Notes under the pieces: generated by a model
Told to the model about the DNA's origin: nothing
The model's database searches: none
Seen by the model: only the letters and a program-made list of their open reading frames with translations
Assembly (NCBI RefSeq): GCF_012273895.1
Contig: NC_052103.1
Location: 806,001 to 870,000, forward strand
Direction of reading: 5' to 3'
DNA length: 64,000 bases
Origin: Zerene cesonia
Taxonomy: Eukaryota > Arthropoda > Insecta > Lepidoptera > Pieridae
Part shown: positions 59,201 through 64,000 of the stretch, piece by piece
Layout of the letters: every line of letters starts with the position of its first letter
Position numbering within the stretch: position 1 is the first letter of the stretch
Program-made: the position numbers and the translations under genes

Positions 59201-62200
59201 ACTCGGCCTCTTGGGGAAACTGTATACGAGCAATAATAAGTTCATCCGTGAGAATATATATTTTATTATTATATTATTTAATCTATACATTTAATAATTG
59301 AAAATATAATGATGTATACAATTTGTTTGAGAATTCGTTCGTCATTTCATATATTAGTACCGTTGTCGTATGCGTGAGAGAAAGGAAGCAAGAAAAACTG
59401 GGACTGTAACGCGTTACGTAACGAAGCGGCTTACTCTCCTGTAAAATGTTTGACACTTAAATATATAGAAAAATTATATCGATATATACACAATAAAGAA
59501 TACTATGTACATCACTATAGATTCATATTTTGCTCGGATTTTGGCGCTCTTATGCAAAATGTTGCCAACTATTGACAATCATAAATGTAGGTATGTAGTG
59601 TATACTTACTCAATATTATACTATGCGTCATTATATTTTATTGTAAAATAAAGATTTACTAGCCAATAGAAAAATGCTGTAAATACGCTCTCCACATTGG
59701 CAAAAGTAGATGAAATTGCGCTTATAATCTATTGATCTATCTTTTTAATATCATTGTATTCGTCTTTTCGTTATTTATAAATTAGAATTTGTGATATTAG
59801 TAACATCCGGTAATTGGCCCACAAAAATATACAACTATGGAGAGACATTAAGATATTGTAAGTATTCTAGTGAAGTACGCGAAGGTTATCGATAAAAAGT
59901 AGTTCGAAATGTAGTTTGCTTTGTACTTGTGTTTGTTGTCGTTTGTTTAAAATGCAGTTAATAAAAAGAAGTTAGTAATGACGAGTTATACTCAAGTAAA
60001 ACATTTAATAAAAAATATGAATATTAAAATTAGTCCATCAAGGAATCACACCTACGACTTTTCGAAACTCGGCTATTAAGGTTATACATACACAGCGAAT
60101 GTGCGCCCCGGCTCGCCAGTTTTGAACACAATTCAAGCGGCTGCGCCCTCTGTATCCGGCAATTGTTCCAACGCTTCGCCAGAACGTTCGGAAATTAAAT
60201 CGAAACTCAAGGAAAGTCCGAGGAATAAGGTAAGCTAGAATACTAGACGGTGAGTTGTTGTTTGTGTGTAAATTGTATGATTTGAATAAAGTAAATTAAA
60301 GTTGCCCAAATGATTTTTTGCTTATTGTATTTATTAAAAAATATTTTCGGTTAAGTTGTGTACGCTTAATCATTTCTTAAGTACCTATTCTAAACAAAAT
60401 GTTAGAATTAAAAATATAACACGGATGTATTTTTTAATAAGTGTTATCAGCTAGATTTTGTTGTAGGCATATAAATGTGTTGTCGCTGTAGAGCTTTTTG
60501 TGATTTATTTTCATTTTTGCTAAAAAAATGTTAGTTTATTGCTTGTAACGATACTGTATTTTGTCTTATAAAATTTCTAATAAACTTTTTTATCGTATTA
60601 AGAAATGTGTTGTTTATTTAATTTTAAAAGGCCTTTGTGACGAGCCTCCTATTTTTTCCTGTGTACATCTTGTATAGTTGTGTGTGTCTGAAATATTTAT
60701 TTTGTATGTTGAAGTTAATTATATCGCAATGTTCTTATAGATTATCTATACTAATATTATAAGGCTAAAGAGTTTGTTTGTTTGTTTGTTTGAACGCACT
60801 AGTCCCTGGAACTACTGGTCCGATTTGAAAAATTCTTTCAGTGTTAGATAGCCCATTTATTGAGGAAGCCTATAATAATATAAGTTCGCCCGTGGTACAT
60901 ATATAGGCTATGTATGTACCACGGGCGAACCGCTAGTAATGTAATATTTGGCAAATAAATTAATACCTGATGGTTCCTACTTTGATCATCTTCATTTTGG
61001 ATTTTTAAATTATTTGATCCTTACATATTCAAGACATCTTTTGAAATATAGCATTATAATATAATCTTAATTTTCATTTGATTAAAACTTACTATCTGGA
61101 CTTCATTTCTTAAACATAGAGAGGTATTTAATAAGCACATCTTTACGAAGCAAGGCACCAGTGGTACTGGAGACGCTCTGGAAGTAGCTGACGAGGCGAC
61201 AGACTCCGATGAGAGTGAACAAAGCTCTGACAGCGCGAGGAGTGATGAAGACACCCCTCCGCGCCGACCTCGCGCTCGTACTCGCATGCCTCCTCCACCA
61301 TGTAACAGGAATAAGTGAGTGAATCCTACTAATATTACAAATGCGAAAGTTTGTAAGGATGTGCGTGTGTTTGTTGGTCTTTCACGCAAAAAACTACTGA
61401 ACCGATTGCAATGAAATTTGGTACGTAGATAAGAAACTTTTTATAAAAAATAAATATTATCCTAAATATTCTATCCTACTAATATGGACGTTTGATTTCT
61501 TTTACTTTAAAAGTATCTATATGAAATTTAGAGACATGGATTATAGTTTAGATTAGGACATTTCATTTTTAATCGGGTACCAGGCGAGTAACGCAGCAGG
61601 TTACAGCTAACTTAAAAAAAATAAATATGAAATGGTAAATGTTGCACTACGTGATTATTCTTATGTTTTATCTTTTTATTATTTTGATTTTTTTTTTTAT
61701 TCATTTCAAAATCACAAGATCTCGTCGCTGGGGTACAACGGGTGGCGGGCGAGTGTGGGCGGCGACGCTGTCGGCGCGCAGCAACCAGGACGGACAGCGC
61801 CGGTACGAGGAGCGCGCCGCCGCGCACATGCGCGCCACGCTCGCCAAGCGGCACCACTATCCGGCGCGTCCGAAACCGCATGCAGGTATCGATATCGATA
61901 GTTTCGTGTCACATCTCTATTTTACTGAATAAAAAAATTTATTGTGATAGAAGAACTGCATTCACATGTGATTATTTAGACTCTTAGCTTTTTTAACACG
62001 CTTTTTTTGTTGAATATCTATATGTATATATGTAACCGACTATTTTCGACTTTAAACGGACAGATTTATATCAAACTCTACGCTTATCAAGGATCGGTGA
62101 CAAATTTTATGAATTTATCTTATTACCTTGATCAAGATTGCCGGGATTTAATAATATCCGTACGTCTGTTAATGAAGTTTTGAAAAAAAAACCTAACAAG

Positions 62201-62326
62201 GGTCAAATGTACGACACAGGTGGCGTTTATGCAAAATTGGAAGCTGATTGGCGCGAAAAACACGGACAGAAGCCGCGCAGTTTGCCGTCTGCAAGAAACC
62301 GTTCACAGGCTACAAAATATAAATAA
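50262..62326 (+). CDS. SANBR: SANBR (KIAA1841) orthologue, BTB-domain protein
   Basis: Seventeen exons: 50262-50673, 51255-51340, 51423-51573, 51667-51757, 52234-52393, 52902-53015, 53453-53559, 53980-54144, 55380-55481, 56320-56461, 57680-57799, 58610-58757, 59116-59247, 60096-60229, 61124-61314, 61719-61885, 62178-62326; 856 aa, all phases agree. The BTB region (about aa 250-375) has CPQKLLVSKMGYFAD, LEDMDISVHCDIQIFDWLMR and LLHDCLIYCHAHMNDIV; next come KDKIQSRLYCK, FKCSKCNKLL, WSLNEYITWLFGELRSWRRV and YPCCGE, all in vertebrate SANBR order. CxxC pairs (CSKC, CQLC, CSHH) suggest zinc binding at about aa 425-535. The N-terminal 240 aa and the acidic Ser-rich region near aa 690-750 are less conserved; vertebrates have a SANT domain at the N-terminus, not clearly seen here. 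Intron 3 has a GC donor. The last acceptor (62176-62177) is weak, fixed by frame. In mammals the protein limits antibody class switching; insects lack that process, so its role here is unknown. Confidence 0.92.
50691..51156. mobile_element. Harbinger-like MITE with TAA target duplication
   Basis: 466-bp element in SANBR intron 1, starting 17 bp after the donor. Imperfect terminal inverted repeats of about 38 bp: left GGCCCTTCGTACACAAAATT and right (reverse complement) GGCCCTCCGTACGCAAGGCT, followed in both by ACGCAAATTTT(C/T)GATACT. The flanks carry a 3-bp TAA duplication (50688-50690, 51157-51159), the PIF/Harbinger preference. There is no coding capacity. The interior has paired GTCGC and CGATA blocks that suggest an extended foldback. 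Confidence 0.85.
52133..52204 (+). tRNA. tRNA-Glu, anticodon CTC
   Basis: Standard 72-nt tRNA. The acceptor stem TCCGATA/TATCGGA is perfect, with discriminator A. The D arm contains GGTCTAGTGGCTAGGAT (A box), the anticodon stem is CCTGG/CCAGG with loop CTCTCAC (anticodon CTC, reads GAG), and the T arm is CGGGTTCGATTCCCG (B box). It agrees closely with animal tRNA-Glu. It lies in SANBR intron 4 on the same strand, ending 29 nt before exon 5. A TTTT terminator at 52210-52213 falls within the polypyrimidine tract of that exon's acceptor. There is no intron or A tail, so it looks like a functional gene rather than a SINE. Confidence 0.95.
53746..53940 (-). mobile_element. L-family repeat, minus, SANBR intron 7
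   Basis: CACCCGCGGTTTCACTCGCG, TATCCCGTTGGAATATCGGG, CTACGTACCAAATTTCATTG, ending TTTATAATATTAGTAGGATA. It stops about 40 bp before exon 8. Confidence 0.8.
54451..54640 (+). mobile_element. J-family repeat, full copy, SANBR intron 8
   Basis: TACTAATATTATAAAGCTGA, repeated GTTTGTTTGATT, GGAACTACTGGTCCGATTTG, CGAGGAAGGCTATAGGGTAT, ending CGGGGCGGACTGCTAGTA. The ends resemble the L family (AATATTATAAA start, CTAGTA end), so both may share a mechanism. Confidence 0.75.
54836..55338 (-). mobile_element. T-family repeat with 13-bp target duplication and nested SINE
   Basis: Flanked by identical AAACACCAATTGT at 54823-54835 and 55339-55351. The left part holds CACGCGAGTATTATACATTT and GGATTTTAAACGCG; the right part holds ACCCGACGTTCGAACACTTT and CAGCGAGCGTGGTCACGGGG. 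The middle is interrupted by a SINE piece (54927-55073). A 13-bp duplication suggests target-primed reverse transcription rather than cut-and-paste insertion. Confidence 0.75.
54927..55073 (-). mobile_element. tRNA-headed SINE 3' half, nested in the T element
   Basis: ATCATCACCAGCCCATATAT, CACTGCTGGGACACAGGCCT, ACCACGCTGGCCAAGTGCGG and ACATGTCGTCGAGC match the reverse of 56950-57099. The 5' half is missing. Confidence 0.85.
55732..55780. repeat. (GT)n-rich microsatellite
   Basis: Interrupted GT/GC/AT dinucleotide run in SANBR intron 9. Confidence 0.9.
56104..56250 (-). mobile_element. Truncated tRNA-like repeat (R family), SANBR intron 9
   Basis: Shares ATTTTTAGTTTTATAGCATT, GATCACGAGGCAGGATTCGA and TGCGTTTCTTGCCTAACCGT with 58110-58262 and 58371-58562, but breaks off within the tRNA-like part and lacks its 5' half. 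Confidence 0.7.
56788..57099 (+). mobile_element. Full-length tRNA-derived SINE with 11-bp target duplication
   Basis: 312 bp. The tRNA-like head has an A box (GTGGCTCAGTGGTGAGAACC) and a B box (GGGTTCGAGACC form, about 56849-56860). Body blocks are GAGGAAACCGGCATGTCCAA and CCCGCACTTGGCCAGCGTG; the tail ends in (GAT)n. Flanked by AATGCGACATA at 56777-56787 and 57100-57110. It lies in SANBR intron 10. This is the reference copy for pieces at 8306, 29140, 31777 and 54927. Confidence 0.93.
57199..57535 (-). mobile_element. H-family repeat, near full length, minus, SANBR intron 10
   Basis: Reading minus: GTGGTAGTCGAACACGCTTC, CACGAATTGGCCAGCTCACA, GAAGACCGGCGTGAAATATA, CCTTTTCCTTACCCATCCCA, hairpin arms CATTTGTAGAGGCGTAAGGT and its partner, then GGGCGGTGGTAGCGCTTACC. 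It is the longest copy in the window and shows that the pieces elsewhere belong to one element. Confidence 0.85.
57832..58045 (-). mobile_element. L-family repeat, minus, SANBR intron 11
   Basis: CTAGCTGCGCCCTGCGGTTT, TATCCCGTAGTAATATCGGA, GTCCAGCTGTCTACGTACAA, ending TTTATAATATTGGTAGGATA. It begins 32 bp after the exon 11 donor. Confidence 0.8.
58110..58262 (-). mobile_element. R-family tRNA-like SINE, copy A, SANBR intron 11
   Basis: On the minus strand the core (about 58143-58214) folds like a tRNA. The acceptor stem is TCACGGG/CTCGTGA, the D arm has GGCCGAGAGGCTAGGC as in tRNA-Ser/Leu, a 5-bp anticodon-like stem follows, and the T arm is GCAGGTTCGAATCCTGC. The anticodon loop lacks U33 and the variable arm is short, so it is probably a pol III-driven SINE head. 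Near-identical to copy B at 58371-58562. Confidence 0.7.
58371..58562 (-). mobile_element. R-family tRNA-like SINE, copy B, SANBR intron 11
   Basis: Second copy about 300 bp from copy A in the same orientation. It has the same tRNA-like core with one acceptor-stem change, and a longer flank that includes ATAGCATTGAAATGCTTTAT as in 56104-56250. Confidence 0.7.
60741..60937 (+). mobile_element. J-family repeat, SANBR intron 14
   Basis: CTATACTAATATTATAAGGC, (GTTT)n, GGAACTACTGGTCCGATTTG, CATTTATTGAGGAAGCCTAT, ending CACGGGCGAACCGCTAGTAA. An inner AGTTCGCCCGTGGTACATAT pairs with the terminal ATGTACCACGGGCGAAC as a foldback. Confidence 0.75.
61323..61442 (+). mobile_element. L-family repeat, 5' part, SANBR intron 15
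   Basis: ATCCTACTAATATTACAAAT, GCGAAAGTTTGTAAGGATGT and TTGCAATGAAATTTGGTACG. It begins within 8 bp of the exon 15 donor and is truncated at its 3' side. Confidence 0.75.
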
Positions 62327-62327
62327 A
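62322..62327 (+). terminator. Possible polyadenylation signal overlapping the SANBR stop
   Basis: AATAAA overlapping the TAA stop codon (62324-62326). Cleavage would leave a 3' UTR of only about 15-25 nt. Later AATAAA motifs near 62687 are alternatives. Confidence 0.35.
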
Positions 62328-63032
62328 TACATTTTTAGTATGCTGTGTTTTATTTGTATGAAAAATTAGTAATTAATTTTGTATAAATTATAGAAAGCAC
62401 AATTATTGAATATCGAGATTACAGAAAATATATGTTTCTTGTCCCATTTTACAATAGGGTTTAGATGTGTATTTATATTATATGTAATCTATACTTTCGT
62501 AATCTGCGTTTGAAGATGACACATTCATTTTAATTTTCAAGAGGTTAAAGGCTACAAAACAAAAAATTTTATCAATACATTCTTTACGTCTATGCGTCCT
62601 CTTAAGCGTCAATTCGGGCATTTGCTCACATGGGTACGAACATTACACGTGCGTATAATGCAGGTACCAACAGTATAGCTCTGTATTAAATAAACATTGA
62701 ATGCAAGAATCTGATACAAATCTTATATCTTTAAACGAGCAATTCTTATATAAATGTCATATTCGTGTTTTATCGACTTAAACTATAGGAGGCGTTTCTG
62801 TCGGTAAGATCGAAAAATATTATTCATATTTCATCATTTTAATAGTATGTAATTCGTACTTAAATATAATTTCCAAAAAAACACAATTTATAACAAAAAA
62901 TAAATAAATAAATACCGAGCAAATCTCGGTCATCAATACTGAATATTTAAACTTGATTACATTAATAATTCAAACTGTCACAAATGGCCTAAAAATGGAA
63001 TTGGTAAATAAAACACGAGCTAGTCATAAACA
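62327..63032. other. Convergent intergenic region SANBR / RpL6
   Basis: AT-rich, about 0.7 kb, with no exon seen. It must hold the 3' ends of both genes. Confidence 0.6.
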
Positions 63033-63038
63033 TTTATT
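63033..63038 (-). terminator. RpL6 polyadenylation signal
   Basis: Minus-strand AATAAA 8 nt after the stop codon, a very short 3' UTR as is common for ribosomal protein genes. Confidence 0.7.
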
Positions 63039-63046
63039 ACGCCTAA

Positions 63047-63860
63047 TTAAAACCGCAGTCTGTGCGGGAACTGGCTGGAGCGGAGGCCGAAGGCCGCCTT
63101 GAGGTAGCCCCGGAGCACCTTCTTGTCCTCGCGCTTGCCGACCGCCTTGATCACCGCTTCGTCCACTAACTTTTGGTCCGTTTTGCGTTGCTCGGATGGA
63201 ACGTATTTCTGTTGGAACACATTGTTTATTCAATCGGGCTATCAATGAAAACGAATGATATAGAATTGACACTAATTCCTGGATGAGCTTGTGACATTTA
63301 TGCCAAGTATCACAATTTTCGGTTATATTCTGTTTAGCCTATAGCAAATGTCAAGTGATTTCTTAGACTATTGATGGATTCAGTGCATTATCGATGGAGT
63401 GGCCAGTGGATTTACTCCAAGAATATATTGTGTACTATCCAAACCACATATAATTGCAATAGATTTTCAATTTTGATTCATTGAACTGTGTTGCCAAAAT
63501 GTGCCCAATTTACAGCTAAAAATGTTACCTTGTGTTCATGTGACTTGCAGTTCCAAGTGATATGAAAAAAGTGTCAAAAAAACTGACATAGCCTATGATA
63601 GTACTTTATTTCACCTATTCACCTAATATACCACCAATATCACCTATCACCTATATATATTGCATTCTACTCACCTCTTTCTTAGTGGCAAAGATGTCCT
63701 CACCCTCCTTCCGCTTGACGCTGCGCTTAGCGCTCTTCTTGTTCTTCTTGAAGTAGGCGTCGTTGAGGTGGGCCGGCAGCTTGAAGTCGCTCAGGTCGAT
63801 CTTGGTGCTGGTGCCGATCACGTAGCGTTGCGGGATGCGGCGCAGTGGGCACGAGTTGAA
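63047..63860 (-). CDS. RpL6: Ribosomal protein L6 (eL6), C-terminal part
   Basis: Last two exons on the minus strand, 63675-63860 and 63047-63208, joined in phase 0 by a GT-AG intron. The 5' exons lie outside the window, so no start is visible. The 115 residues include FNSCPLRRIPQRYVIGTSTK, IDLSDFKLPAHLNDAYFKK, EGEDIFATKKEKYVPSEQRK and the end GYLKAAFGLRSSQFPHRLRF, matching the C-terminus of eukaryotic large-subunit protein L6 segment by segment, including the final PH-x-L-x-F. It is a cytosolic 60S subunit component. Lysine-rich stretches fit rRNA binding. It is convergent with SANBR. Confidence 0.96.
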
Positions 63861-64000
63861 CTGCATGTTATGGGGTGGACAAATTTAAGTTACATGACAC
63901 CAATTAAGTTACATGTCACAAATTTCAGTTACATGTCATAAATTTAAAATTTTGATTAGTTGAAAGTAAACAGTTTCTTTTTTTCGTGATAGATATTTAA

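Noticed and set aside
61054..61389. 111-codon minus-strand frame
   Set aside because: Antisense shadow of SANBR exon 15 and adjoining repeat.
62138..62177. Extension of the last SANBR exon upstream to 62138
   Set aside because: No acceptor there gives the needed phase; AG at 62176-62177 restores a Val codon and the frame.

Overview
This is a window of an AT-rich insect nuclear genome, most probably from a butterfly or moth. The genes have many short exons with GT-AG introns and AT-rich intergenic DNA. Introns and spacers are packed with short interspersed repeats that look like well-known lepidopteran families. I assign Lepidoptera from this repeat content and from protein resemblance recalled from memory; the species is unknown. 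There are two 1,000-base N gaps (4493-5492, 37228-38227) and one 10-base gap (38729-38738).

Genes, left to right: (1) an RSRC2 orthologue (+, 975-9613, 12 exons), an arginine/serine-rich protein with an SMAP-like C-terminus; (2) a TRAFD1-like zinc-finger protein (+, 12345-21018, 11 exons) with an N-terminal TRAF-type zinc-finger array and two C-terminal PCEFC zinc fingers; (3) an unrecognised small secreted cysteine-rich protein (-, 25243-28782, 2 exons, TATA box); (4) a TBC1D22 Rab-GAP (-, 44546-49721, 4 coding exons); (5) divergent from it, a SANBR (KIAA1841) orthologue (+, 50262-62326, 17 exons); (6) the last two exons of ribosomal protein L6 (-, 63047-63860), cut by the window edge. A standard tRNA-Glu(CTC) gene lies inside a SANBR intron.

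The region from about 28.9 to 44.1 kb holds no gene I can support. It is a 15 kb spacer of unique AT-rich DNA mixed with at least six repeat families, a gap, and a 458-bp exact duplication that looks like an assembly error. Two DNA transposon insertions are well delimited: a 642-bp hAT remnant with an 8-bp target duplication in a TRAFD1 intron, and a 466-bp Harbinger-like MITE with a TAA duplication in SANBR intron 1. A 312-bp tRNA-derived SINE with an 11-bp duplication is also clear.

The genes do not form one pathway. TBC1D22 and SANBR share a short bidirectional promoter region of 540 bp between start codons. SANBR and RpL6 are convergent. I see no evidence of a new multi-gene system. The most unusual points are a tRNA whose terminator lies in the polypyrimidine tract of the host intron, two reading-frame-supported GC-AG introns in the divergent gene pair, and the secreted orphan protein.
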